A DNA stretch of 64,000 nt from UBA7488 sp964414185 (GTDB lineage Bacteria; Pseudomonadota; Alphaproteobacteria; CAAHEQ01; UBA3637): positions 1 through 64,000 of the forward strand of contig CAYPVK010000006.1 of assembly GCA_964414185.1 (NCBI GenBank). Reading direction: 5' to 3'. The notes beneath the pieces are model-generated. The model had not been told where the DNA came from, did not search any database, and saw nothing but the letters and a program-made list of their open reading frames with translations. The translations under genes were made by a program, and so were the position numbers. Positions 44,892 to 53,398 of the stretch are shown in pieces. Each line of letters starts with the position of its first letter. Position 1 is the first letter of the stretch.

Positions 44892-46649
44892 TTACGCTTC
44901 GGCCATGTCATGGATTTGCAGTTGGATTTTTGTACGCCCTTTCCATGTTTCTTGTTTTAAAAAGCCCGCGACATGAAAGTAAATGCCCGGCGAATGCATC
45001 AGTTTTTCGCCGACCGGCGTATCGGCTGCCCGAAAAGCGATTGCCGAAACGTATTTTCCGTTACGCCCCGTCAACGTACAGGCAATATGGCCGTTTTTAA
45101 GGGGCATAACACGTGTTACGGCTACATCTTTGATAACAAAACGCGGTTCGGGATTAGCTTCACCGAACGGAGCTAACATGGCCAGGTTTTCAATCAATTC
45201 GGGGCAAATGCCCGCAATGTCTAACACGCCGTCGATATCCAAAACGTGTGCGTTGCCGCATACCGAATCGTGCGTAATGGATTGTTTTAAATAGTCATGA
45301 AATTCTTGCAATTTTTCTTTATGCAACGAAAATCCCGCCGCCATCGGATGGCCGCCGCCGCGACTTAAAATCCCTTTTTCAATCGCATTCATCACCAAAC
45401 ATCCCAAATCGACGCCCGGTACCGAGCGTGAAGAGCCTTTGACTTCGTCCCCTTCAATGCTGAGAGCGAATACGGGCAGGTTGTATTTGTCTTTTAAACG
45501 GCCCGCGACAATGCCGACGACGCCTTGGTGCCAATCTTCGCCTTGCACAACAATAAATGGCAAATCTTCTTGGCGATTTTCAACTTGCCAAACGGCCGCT
45601 TCCAACACGGCAGCTTCAATATCGCGCCGTTTTAAGTTTAATTCTTCCAACTGTTCGGCCAAAATGCGTGCTTCGGTTTTGTCGTTGGTTGATAATAATT
45701 TCATCCCGATATCAGATTTCCCGACTCGCCCGCAAGCGTTAATGCGCGGACCGAAAATATATCCCAAGTGGTAAGCCGTCGGAGCTTCGTCCAATCCGAC
45801 AAGTTCCGCCAAAGCGGCAAGACCTTTGTTTTGTCCCAAACGCATTTGGTTTAATCCCGATTTGACGAATAAGCGGTTGACGCCTTGTAATTTGACAACG
45901 TCGCAAACGGTGCCGAAAGCGACCAAATCCAAATAGGGGATAAGGTTGAGTTCTTGCTTATCTTTATAAAAACCTTTTGACCTTAAAATATTGTTCAACG
46001 CCACGATAAACAAAAATACGACGCCGACCGCAGCCATGTAGCGGCACGGATGATTGACGGGTTCGTCCAAACGTTTCGGATTAACAACCGCATAAGCATC
46101 GGGCAACGTTTTTTCGGGGTCGTGGTGATCCAAAACAATAATATCCAATCCCAAGAAAGTTCCGTATGCAATCGGGTCGAAAGCCGTCATGCCGCAATCC
46201 AAAGTGGCGACCAATTTGCACCCCGTTTGATGAAATTCTTTCATTTTATTGACATTGGGGCCGTATCCGTCTTCGCGGTCGGGAATGAAGCAGTAAGTAT
46301 TTATACCGCAATATTCCAAAAACATTTTCAACAGTGCGGTCGAAGTAGCTCCGTCCACGTCATAATCGCCCATTAACCCGATGGGTTCGCCCGCCAAAAC
46401 GGATGCAGCCATGCGACGGGCGGCTTTATCCATGTCTTTTAATGAAAAAGGGTTGGGCAAATTATTTTTAAGGGTCGGATTTAAAAAGGCTTCAACCGTT
46501 TCAAGCGTAACATCCCGTGCTGCCAAAGCGCGCGCGACAATCTCGGGCAATCCGTATTTTTGAGCCATTGCTAAACTGTTTCTATCGTCTGCTGGGCGCA
46601 ATTCCCAGGCCAAACCGCTTAATGATTTGGCTACTCCTAAAACCGACAT
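44892..46649 (-). CDS. recJ: Single-stranded-DNA-specific exonuclease RecJ
   Basis: This 585-aa DHH-family nuclease degrades ssDNA 5' to 3' in recombination and repair. Catalytic motifs are visible: GDYDVDGATSTAL, LDCGMTAFD, LDHHDPEKTLPDA, and the DHHA1 motif GGGHPMAAGFSL near residue 430. A C-terminal OB-like domain (VTRVMPLKNGHIACTL) completes it. Length is normal. It is convergent with the 188-aa gene. Confidence 0.96.
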   Translation of the reverse strand: MSVLGVAKSLSGLAWELRPADDRNSLAMAQKYGLPEIVARALAARDVTLETVEAFLNPTLKNNLPNPFSLKDMDKAARRMAASVLAGEPIGLMGDYDVDGATSTALLKMFLEYCGINTYCFIPDREDGYGPNVNKMKEFHQTGCKLVATLDCGMTAFDPIAYGTFLGLDIIVLDHHDPEKTLPDAYAVVNPKRLDEPVNHPCRYMAAVGVVFLFIVALNNILRSKGFYKDKQELNLIPYLDLVAFGTVCDVVKLQGVNRLFVKSGLNQMRLGQNKGLAALAELVGLDEAPTAYHLGYIFGPRINACGRVGKSDIGMKLLSTNDKTEARILAEQLEELNLKRRDIEAAVLEAAVWQVENRQEDLPFIVVQGEDWHQGVVGIVAGRLKDKYNLPVFALSIEGDEVKGSSRSVPGVDLGCLVMNAIEKGILSRGGGHPMAAGFSLHKEKLQEFHDYLKQSITHDSVCGNAHVLDIDGVLDIAGICPELIENLAMLAPFGEANPEPRFVIKDVAVTRVMPLKNGHIACTLTGRNGKYVSAIAFRAADTPVGEKLMHSPGIYFHVAGFLKQETWKGRTKIQLQIHDMAEA

Positions 46650-46890
46650 ACTATCATATTCCTTATTATTTTCTGTATTACCTTATAGGCTTTCTTTTTG
46701 AAATGCAAGCAAAAAAGTCTTTTTTGTGTCGTACGGATAAAAATCCGTTTTTAAATTTTTTGAAAATAACGGCGCGTTAAAAGGCTTTTACGCAAATGTC
46801 CGTTGAAAAAATTAAATTTTCAAATCATTTAAAAATTTGTTTTTTAATTTTTATTTTTAAGGCGTTTTGTAACAAAAAAATAAAATTTAA

Positions 46891-46918
46891 TTGAAACTTT
46901 AGTATTTATGAGTATAAT
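46891..46918 (+). promoter_or_regulatory. Upstream promoter (P1) of glgA
   Basis: TTGAAA (46891-46896), 16 bases, TATAAT (46913-46918). A transcript from here has about a 100-base leader. Confidence 0.55.
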
Positions 46919-46973
46919 CTTTCCAAGGCATACAACAGTATATCGGTAAAATGGCCGCAAAGGCGAAAATAAC

Positions 46974-47002
46974 TTGCAAATAAGTGTTTTTGGGCTTATA
47001 AT
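46974..47002 (+). promoter_or_regulatory. Proximal promoter (P2) of glgA
   Basis: TTGCAA (46974-46979), 17 bases, TATAAT (46997-47002), only ~27 bases before the ATG. The 379-bp gap upstream of glgA otherwise holds AT-rich sequence without a gene. Confidence 0.6.
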
Positions 47003-47028
47003 AATGTGAACCATCGGGGGATTAAAAA

Positions 47029-48504
47029 ATGAAGAAAAATATTTTGTTTGTCGGCAGCGAAATGACTCCTTTTATTCGTACCGGCGGTTTGGGCGACGTT
47101 ATCGGGTCTTTGCCTAAAGCTTTGCGCAACGCAGACACGAACATAAAAGTCATTATACCGTTATATGTCAACACCGGATTGGGAATTGATTATCAAAAAT
47201 TCGGCATCCGCAAAATTATGGAAGGTAATTGCGTGGCAATGGGAAATTGCCATGAATTTTTTTCCGTACACGAAACAAATTATATTCCGGGCCTTCAAGT
47301 TTATTTTATCGAATTTAATAAATATTTTGACCGACACGGCGTTTACCAGGATCGTGCGACGCGTGCCGAATATACCGATAACGCATATCGTTACGCCTTT
47401 TTATGTCGCGCAGCCATGCAAACGGCCAAAGATTTGAATTATCGTCCCGACGTTATCCATTTGCATGATTGGCAAACGGCCTTGATTGCTTATTATTTGA
47501 AAAAAGAACATGATCCGTTTTTTAAAAATACAAAATCGTTGCTAACCATTCATAATTTGTTGCACCAAGGGCATTTCGGTGCGGATGTCGTTCCGTATGC
47601 GAAAATTGATTGGGCCGATTTTAACCCCGGCGCTTTTGAAGATTACGGCCGTGTCAATTATTTAAAAGGCGGCATACGGTTTGCCGATAAAATCAATACG
47701 GTCAGCCCGCAACATGCTCGTGAGATTTTGACGCCCGAATTCGGTGCCGGGCTTGATTTTATCTTGCGCGAACGCAAAAATGATTTGCATGGCATTTTAA
47801 ACGGTATTGATACGGATTTGTGGAATCCGGCAAAAGATAATGTTTTGGTGTCCAAATATTCCATAAAAAATGTTCAAGTCGGCAAATTGCGCAATAAAGA
47901 AGAGCTTGTCCGCCGCATGAATTTGGCAAGCGTGCATAAACCCGTTTTTTCTATGGCGGTGCGGTTGGCCGAACAAAAAGGCATTCGCATGTTGTCGGAA
48001 TGCATCGAACCGATTTTAAATACGATGGATTGTCAATTTGCCATTATGGGCGAAGGGGAAAAGTGGGCTCAAGATTATTTCGGGGCTTTGCCGCATAAAT
48101 ATCCCGGAAAAATCGGTGTTTATATCGGCTTTGACAATGATTTTGAACATATTATGGATGCGGGCGGCGATTTTTCGTTGATACCGTCTTTATATGAACC
48201 ATGCGGTCTTAAACAAATGGTATCGCAAACTTACGGCGCTTTGCCGATTGTCCGTTCCACGGGCGGGCTTGCCGATACGGTTATGAATTATAATGAAAGG
48301 TATGGTTTCGGTACGGGATTTAAATTCAGTGCCATTACGCCCACAGCGCTTTATAATACCATTTCATGGGCCAATTCCACTTATTATGACAGGCCGGATC
48401 ATATCGCGGCCATGCGTAAGATGGCTATGTCGCAGGATTATTCGTGGAATAAATCAAGCGAAGATTATCAAAATCTCTATAAAATTATGTCAGGAGTCAG
48501 CTAA
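47029..48504 (+). CDS. glgA: Glycogen synthase (GT5, ADP-glucose type)
   Basis: The 491-aa enzyme extends alpha-1,4-glucan. It carries the N-terminal donor-binding motif RTGGLGDVIGSLP (KTGGL in E. coli), the HLHDWQTALI acceptor-region motif, NTVSPQHAREI, LNGIDTDLWNP and the C-terminal EPCGLKQMVSQTYGALPI. Other glg genes are not in the window. It overlaps the next gene by one base (TAATG). Confidence 0.95.
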   Translation: MKKNILFVGSEMTPFIRTGGLGDVIGSLPKALRNADTNIKVIIPLYVNTGLGIDYQKFGIRKIMEGNCVAMGNCHEFFSVHETNYIPGLQVYFIEFNKYFDRHGVYQDRATRAEYTDNAYRYAFLCRAAMQTAKDLNYRPDVIHLHDWQTALIAYYLKKEHDPFFKNTKSLLTIHNLLHQGHFGADVVPYAKIDWADFNPGAFEDYGRVNYLKGGIRFADKINTVSPQHAREILTPEFGAGLDFILRERKNDLHGILNGIDTDLWNPAKDNVLVSKYSIKNVQVGKLRNKEELVRRMNLASVHKPVFSMAVRLAEQKGIRMLSECIEPILNTMDCQFAIMGEGEKWAQDYFGALPHKYPGKIGVYIGFDNDFEHIMDAGGDFSLIPSLYEPCGLKQMVSQTYGALPIVRSTGGLADTVMNYNERYGFGTGFKFSAITPTALYNTISWANSTYYDRPDHIAAMRKMAMSQDYSWNKSSEDYQNLYKIMSGVS

Positions 48505-49412
48505 TGCAGAAAATATCAGTTGCAATCGTCGGTTGGGGAAATGTCGGGCGCGGATGTAAACGCGCGATTGAAGAATCGTCCGATTTGGTTTTGGCCGGTG
48601 TCGTGCGTCGTCCGTCGACGGTCAGTTTGGAAGAAATCGAACTTCAAAATACGAAAGTTGTTTCTGATATTACGAAATTAAAAGGTGTGGATGTCGTTTT
48701 ATTATGTATTCCGTCGCGTGAAGTGCCCGCCAAAATTGCCGAGTACCAAAAAATGGGTTTTTCAACGGTTGACAGTTATGATGAACATGAACGCATCGTT
48801 GCCGTGCGAAAAGAGGCCGATATTACCGCGAAAGCCAAAAAAGTCGTTTCTATCATTGCCGCGGGGTGGGATCCGGGTACCGATTCTGCTATCCGCGGCA
48901 TTATGAAAGTTGTTTCGATTACGGGATACACAACCACGACGTTCGGCGGTACGGCCGGCGGCCGGTCGATGGGGCATACGGCTCTTGTCAAAACAGTACC
49001 GGGCGTTAAAAACGGTATCGCATTGACATTGGCAAACGGGCGGGGCAAACATAAACGTAAAGTTTATTTGGAATTGATGCCCGATGCCAATTTCGGCAAT
49101 ATCGAACGCGCGATTCGGACGGATCCGTATTTTGCCAATGATCCTTTGGAAATTGAAGTTGTGAAAAGTGTTGATAAATATAATACATTGCAACATGCCG
49201 GTTCAATTGAACGCACCGGTATGCAAGTTAACCAACGGTATGATGTTGCCGGCATCAATCCGGAATTTACGGCAAATGTCATGGTTTCTTGCGCCCGAGC
49301 CTGTATGGCGGCCAAAGCAAAAGGGGATTACGGTTGTTATACATTTATCGAAAGGCCGTTAATTGATTATCTGCCCGGCAACACGTTGGAAGAAAAATTA
49401 GAAGGTTATTGA
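48504..49412 (+). CDS. ddh: meso-diaminopimelate D-dehydrogenase
   Basis: A 302-aa NADP-dependent enzyme that makes meso-diaminopimelate directly from tetrahydrodipicolinate, ammonia and NADPH, a shortcut in lysine and peptidoglycan synthesis. The N-terminal Rossmann motif VAIVGWGNVGRG, then AAGWDPGTDSAI and SMGHTALVKTVPGV, line up with the Corynebacterium enzyme as I remember it, as does GINPEFTANVMVSCARA at the end. It is translationally coupled to glgA, an odd partner for which I know no biochemical reason. Confidence 0.9.
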   Translation: MQKISVAIVGWGNVGRGCKRAIEESSDLVLAGVVRRPSTVSLEEIELQNTKVVSDITKLKGVDVVLLCIPSREVPAKIAEYQKMGFSTVDSYDEHERIVAVRKEADITAKAKKVVSIIAAGWDPGTDSAIRGIMKVVSITGYTTTTFGGTAGGRSMGHTALVKTVPGVKNGIALTLANGRGKHKRKVYLELMPDANFGNIERAIRTDPYFANDPLEIEVVKSVDKYNTLQHAGSIERTGMQVNQRYDVAGINPEFTANVMVSCARACMAAKAKGDYGCYTFIERPLIDYLPGNTLEEKLEGY

Positions 49413-49495
49413 TATTTCTCATTGAAAAAATAACAAAATATTGTTAATATAATAAGAAGTTATCAATTTGTACTCTCTATTTAAGGAGAAATTGA

Positions 49496-50371
49496 ATGTT
49501 ATTTTGGTCGTTTGTGTTATCATTTGTCATGGTTATTTTGTTCTATGCCTTTTATCCGCGAACGGACCAAATTACGATCGTTGAAAAACCCCAAGCCGAA
49601 TCAGCCGTCATGGCTTTTGTTAATTCGCATCAGGCAGCCAAGAAAATGATCTATAATCTTGTGGATGATTATTCAATCCCGGGGAAAAAAGTTTATCGCG
49701 TTTATATTGATGAAATGAAAAAAGTCGGCCAATACAAAAACGGTGAAATTACCAACGAAAATGAAGTTGCCATATTTGACCCGACGATAAATAACAATAG
49801 TTTGGGTTTAAATGATAACCTCGGATATATCAGGCCCGGTTTAAGGGGTGATTACAGCAGGGGGATTAAAGGCTATCGGTTAGATAACATTTATTCGGCG
49901 GTCGCATGTATCAAGACAAGTACAGATGCGGAAGGAAACGTTACAAAAGAATTGACTTTTGATTGCGACGAAGATATTACGGAAAACTATGTGATAACTT
50001 ATGCAGATCATCCTGCGTGGTGGGACGATACGACAAAATCAAGGCAATTGTGGCGCAGTGCGTTGTTAAAACGGTCGCGTTTATCGAACGAATGCGGTGT
50101 TTTATATCCCCGTTCGGGCGGATTGGCCGGCAATATAACGGGGATTGTTCGGTATGATCCCAATTCGCGGTATGTATTGGATAATTCGCAACGTTTCGTC
50201 ATTTCAATCCCCCATGAAATCACGGAGCCTTTGGATGCACGTGAAGGTGGTGACATGTCAGATTATTTATTTTGTATAACCCCTATTAAAAACATTATGC
50301 AAAATGCTGAAAAAGAAGCAGAACGCTATAATGCTCAGGTAGGCCTTGAAGAAACAACGACAGCTGAATAA
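49496..50371 (+). CDS. Membrane-anchored protein of unknown function, pilus-gene neighbour
   Basis: This 291-aa protein has one N-terminal membrane segment (2-19), no prepilin cleavage motif and an exported domain of about 270 residues with four cysteines (VACIKTS, TFDCDEDI, NECGVLY, LFCITP). It is followed after 16 bases by a pilin-like gene. An AAGGAG site precedes the ATG. Its size and anchor suit an accessory factor of a type IV pilus-like assembly. No family is recognised. Confidence 0.65.
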   Translation: MLFWSFVLSFVMVILFYAFYPRTDQITIVEKPQAESAVMAFVNSHQAAKKMIYNLVDDYSIPGKKVYRVYIDEMKKVGQYKNGEITNENEVAIFDPTINNNSLGLNDNLGYIRPGLRGDYSRGIKGYRLDNIYSAVACIKTSTDAEGNVTKELTFDCDEDITENYVITYADHPAWWDDTTKSRQLWRSALLKRSRLSNECGVLYPRSGGLAGNITGIVRYDPNSRYVLDNSQRFVISIPHEITEPLDAREGGDMSDYLFCITPIKNIMQNAEKEAERYNAQVGLEETTTAE

Positions 50372-50387
50372 CGGCAAGGAGAAAACG

Positions 50388-52166
50388 ATGAAAAAAGAAT
50401 CAAAAATATCACAGCGCGGTGCCATTATGGTGGAGATTTTGGCGGTTTTGGCTTTAATCGGCGTTATGGGGCCGGTGTTGTTTCGCCAGGTATTAAACCG
50501 TAACCAAGAAATTTCCAACGTTAACATGGCATCGGAAATGCGCACGATAAAAGAGGCTATGTCCGCGATGATTGCCTCTGACGGCGCCGTATTGGGGGCT
50601 AAATGCGCTCCGTCGTCATCAAGCACTCAATTATGTTCCAGTCCGTCCGAGGGGGAATTAATTAATTCTTTAAGCAGCTTTTTGCCCGCAGGTATTGATG
50701 AAACGGGTATTATTGATTATTACAATGTTTATTTATACGGTTATCAAGCCGATTTCAGTTTGGCGGGGCAGCCCGATATACGAAATATGGTGTATGGTGT
50801 TATTGTGCCGAAAGAAGAAGGTTTGCCGACTTCCGGTTGGAATTTTAAGCGGGCATCGCGCGTCGCAAGCTTAATCGGGGCCGACGGCGGTGTTGTGAAC
50901 CAGGATACTTCCGATTTTAACGGAACGAACGGAGGTTGGGTATTGCCGATGGGCGGTATTCCGACCATAAATTATGAAGCACCGGTTGTAACGACTGCAT
51001 TTGATACGTTTAATGCCGATATCGGGACGGTAGCCCCGAACGCGGTTTCCGCACCGGAAGATTTGGCTTTTAAAAGATTGCATGCCTGGCAATATTTTTC
51101 GGTTGGCAGCGGTGCCGGAAAAAATGATTCGGCACGGTGTTTCCGTTATGAACGCATGATACCGGATGACGGCGGAGAACCGGTCGGCGATGTTATCTAC
51201 AATGTCGGCAGTACCGCTGCCGGCGGTGAAGCATGTGATCCGTTGTTTTGGGTCGGAACAACGGGTACAACGGAAGATAATTCCGAATCCGGACAAGTTT
51301 ATATCAAAAATAATTTATATGTCGGTCGAAATAATGCGGACAATACATCGGCGGTTTCCATCGAAACGGATTCGGGTGATACGGCTTCAAGCGAAGATGC
51401 TCGAAACAAAGATCGCAAAATCGTCGTTTATGATATTCAAGGCAATCCAAGCATTACAATCGATGCGACGGGTCGTATTGTGTCAAATAAAACGGTAGAT
51501 GCCCAAGGCGGCGAAGCTGATGGGAAAAATTATCAAATTGATCCCGCATATACGTCTGTTATGAATGATATTCGCTTGGCGTCGCGCGGCGGTGCTCGTT
51601 TAAGCGATATTTTGCCGAATTATATTGCCAAAGGCATGTATTCATACAGCAACAGCAACGATACATCGAATCCTTATCGCATTACAGATGTGCCAAAACC
51701 GAATTGCCCTCAAGGCTATTTGGCGGCTGTTGTCGTTACGCCGCTTAAATGGGGCAGTATGAATATTAGTGAAATTTTGATTCCGGAAAGCACAGCGGAT
51801 GTTTCTTTTGATTTAAATGCTCCCGTCGAAGGCGGAACGGTTTCGGGATCAATTTCAGTGAAAAATCTTCAAAGAAGTATGACTGATAACGCAACCGATC
51901 AACGGATTACGATTGAAAAAAATCGTGAAAATTTTTCGGTTGAAATTGAAAATAACACTGTTGATAACTCTGACGGAATAGGCGGCGATGAAGCAAACGG
52001 AACATGGACGATTAAAGCCGGCTATAAAAAAACGCCGACAAGCGCTTTTGACAGTACGGTCTCTTTAAACGAAGATGAAATTTCGTTTTTGGCACAGACG
52101 TATTGTGTATTTGATTCAAGCAAATTTGAAAACATACCCGAAAAAGACCGTACGGAAAATGATTAA
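50388..52166 (+). CDS. Large pilin-like (PilV-type) protein
   Basis: The product is 592 aa from the ATG at 50388, chosen for its AAGGAG site; an in-frame ATG at 50346 lies inside the previous gene. A class III signal is clear: an 11-residue basic leader ending in Gly11, then AIMVE with Glu at mature position 5 and a hydrophobic helix (VEILAVLALIGVMGPVLF). The rest is a large extracellular part rich in Gly, Asp, Asn and Ser. It should be cut by a prepilin peptidase and join a pilus or pseudopilus, perhaps as a tip adhesin like PilV. No pilus assembly genes are in the window. Confidence 0.78.
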   Translation: MKKESKISQRGAIMVEILAVLALIGVMGPVLFRQVLNRNQEISNVNMASEMRTIKEAMSAMIASDGAVLGAKCAPSSSSTQLCSSPSEGELINSLSSFLPAGIDETGIIDYYNVYLYGYQADFSLAGQPDIRNMVYGVIVPKEEGLPTSGWNFKRASRVASLIGADGGVVNQDTSDFNGTNGGWVLPMGGIPTINYEAPVVTTAFDTFNADIGTVAPNAVSAPEDLAFKRLHAWQYFSVGSGAGKNDSARCFRYERMIPDDGGEPVGDVIYNVGSTAAGGEACDPLFWVGTTGTTEDNSESGQVYIKNNLYVGRNNADNTSAVSIETDSGDTASSEDARNKDRKIVVYDIQGNPSITIDATGRIVSNKTVDAQGGEADGKNYQIDPAYTSVMNDIRLASRGGARLSDILPNYIAKGMYSYSNSNDTSNPYRITDVPKPNCPQGYLAAVVVTPLKWGSMNISEILIPESTADVSFDLNAPVEGGTVSGSISVKNLQRSMTDNATDQRITIEKNRENFSVEIENNTVDNSDGIGGDEANGTWTIKAGYKKTPTSAFDSTVSLNEDEISFLAQTYCVFDSSKFENIPEKDRTEND

Positions 52167-52177
52167 AAGGAAATATT

Positions 52178-52663
52178 ATGTTGAAATTGAAAATGTTTAA
52201 AAATTTATTGTTGATTTGTTTTTGCACTATGGGTTTGACGGCTTGTACATCGGCACCGCAAGGATCTTTTGATGATGTGTACGAGGCTGCCGCCGCAGGA
52301 GACAGAGAATATTTAATGGAACTTAAGGCCGAAGGTTTCCGTATGGATATGTCAAATACTGACGGAGATACGCCGTTATGTGTGGCGCTTAAAAATAAAG
52401 ATAAAACGGCATATGATACTTTGCGTTCGGTCGGCGCTTCCAGAAATATCCGTTGCCGCGTTATTCAAACGGACGGGCAAACTTCTTCAATGCCGCCGGA
52501 TTATGCCTATGGCGTAACTGAAACGGATTTGTTGTTATATTCGCCGGATCATAATCCGCCACAAAAACAATATCCCAAAACAACCAATAATTCCGTTGTT
52601 ACCAGTACGATTTTGGGCGCTGCCGCCATTGCGGGCATTGTGTTGTTGGTTATTTGGTTATAA
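52178..52663 (+). CDS. Ankyrin-like lipoprotein with C-terminal membrane segment
   Basis: This 161-aa protein has a lipoprotein signal (LTAC, Cys near residue 23). A short repeat region (FDDVYEAAAAGDREYLMELKAEGF, then TDGDTPLCVALKNKD) resembles one to two ankyrin repeats. A Pro/Asn-rich linker leads to a final hydrophobic helix (ILGAAAIAGIVLLVIWL). A lipid anchor at one end and a membrane helix at the other is unusual. It starts 11 bases after the pilin-like gene, so it is probably cotranscribed. Confidence 0.72.
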   Translation: MLKLKMFKNLLLICFCTMGLTACTSAPQGSFDDVYEAAAAGDREYLMELKAEGFRMDMSNTDGDTPLCVALKNKDKTAYDTLRSVGASRNIRCRVIQTDGQTSSMPPDYAYGVTETDLLLYSPDHNPPQKQYPKTTNNSVVTSTILGAAAIAGIVLLVIWL

Positions 52664-52789
52664 TAAGCTTGATTTTTGCAAGGATGAAAATCCTTACGGA
52701 TGAAGGTTGTTTTAAACACAATTTAATATGAAATCGAGTGTTTATATTGTCAAAAATATAGACATCTGATTTAAAAGAAAGGGTATTTT

Positions 52790-53398
52790 ATGAAAAAAAC
52801 ACTTTTTACCGCGTTGATTTTGGCAATCTTTGTTTCATTTAACGTTAATGCCAAACAGGCCGTTATTCGCGAATTGCCCGAACCTGTTAAAACCGGAGGC
52901 AAACCGTTAATGGAAGTTATATCGGCGCGCAAAACGGACAGGTCTTTTTCAACCCGTTCATTGGATGTGCAAACGCTCAGCAATATTTTGTATGCGGCTT
53001 GGGGTATTTCTCATGATGGTAAACGGACAATCCCGACATCTCAAAATCAACAAAATTTATCGGTGTATGCCGTGATGGCAGACGGCATATGGAAATATAA
53101 TGCGGAAGAAAATGCTTTGGAAATGATAGCCGATACGGATGCGCGCCCGTTATTTGAAACTCAAGATTTTGTTAAAGGTGCACCGCTGATTTTGGTTTAT
53201 GTCGGCACGGATGCGAAAAATTCGCCGATGCATGCGGGGTCCGCCTATCAAAATGTCGGATTATATGCGGCTTCGTACGGGCTGAATAATGTCGTCAGAG
53301 GGTATTTTGACCGGGTTAAGGCGGCCGAAGCATTGGGATTGCAAAATGATGAACAGGTTATTATATCCCAAGTCGTCGGTTGGAAATTAAATGATTGA
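52790..53398 (+). CDS. Exported nitroreductase-family protein (SagB-like)
   Basis: The 202-aa protein has a signal peptide (1-21, cleavage near VNA-KQ). A nitroreductase/SagB-type flavin domain follows: ISARKTDRSFSTRSLDVQTLSNILYAAWGI at the FMN-binding start, TSQNQQNLSVYAV, and YQNVGLYAASYGLNNVVRG near the end. Such proteins bind FMN and reduce or oxidise organic substrates with NAD(P)H; export of a flavin enzyme that needs a nucleotide cofactor is noteworthy. Its last 8 bases overlap the start of the GT6 gene, so the two are translationally coupled. Confidence 0.82.
   Translation: MKKTLFTALILAIFVSFNVNAKQAVIRELPEPVKTGGKPLMEVISARKTDRSFSTRSLDVQTLSNILYAAWGISHDGKRTIPTSQNQQNLSVYAVMADGIWKYNAEENALEMIADTDARPLFETQDFVKGAPLILVYVGTDAKNSPMHAGSAYQNVGLYAASYGLNNVVRGYFDRVKAAEALGLQNDEQVIISQVVGWKLND

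Noticed and set aside
44614..45100. Short plus-strand ORFs between the 188-aa gene and recJ
   Set aside because: They overlap real genes on both sides, lack ribosome-binding sites and have compositions typical of shadow frames.
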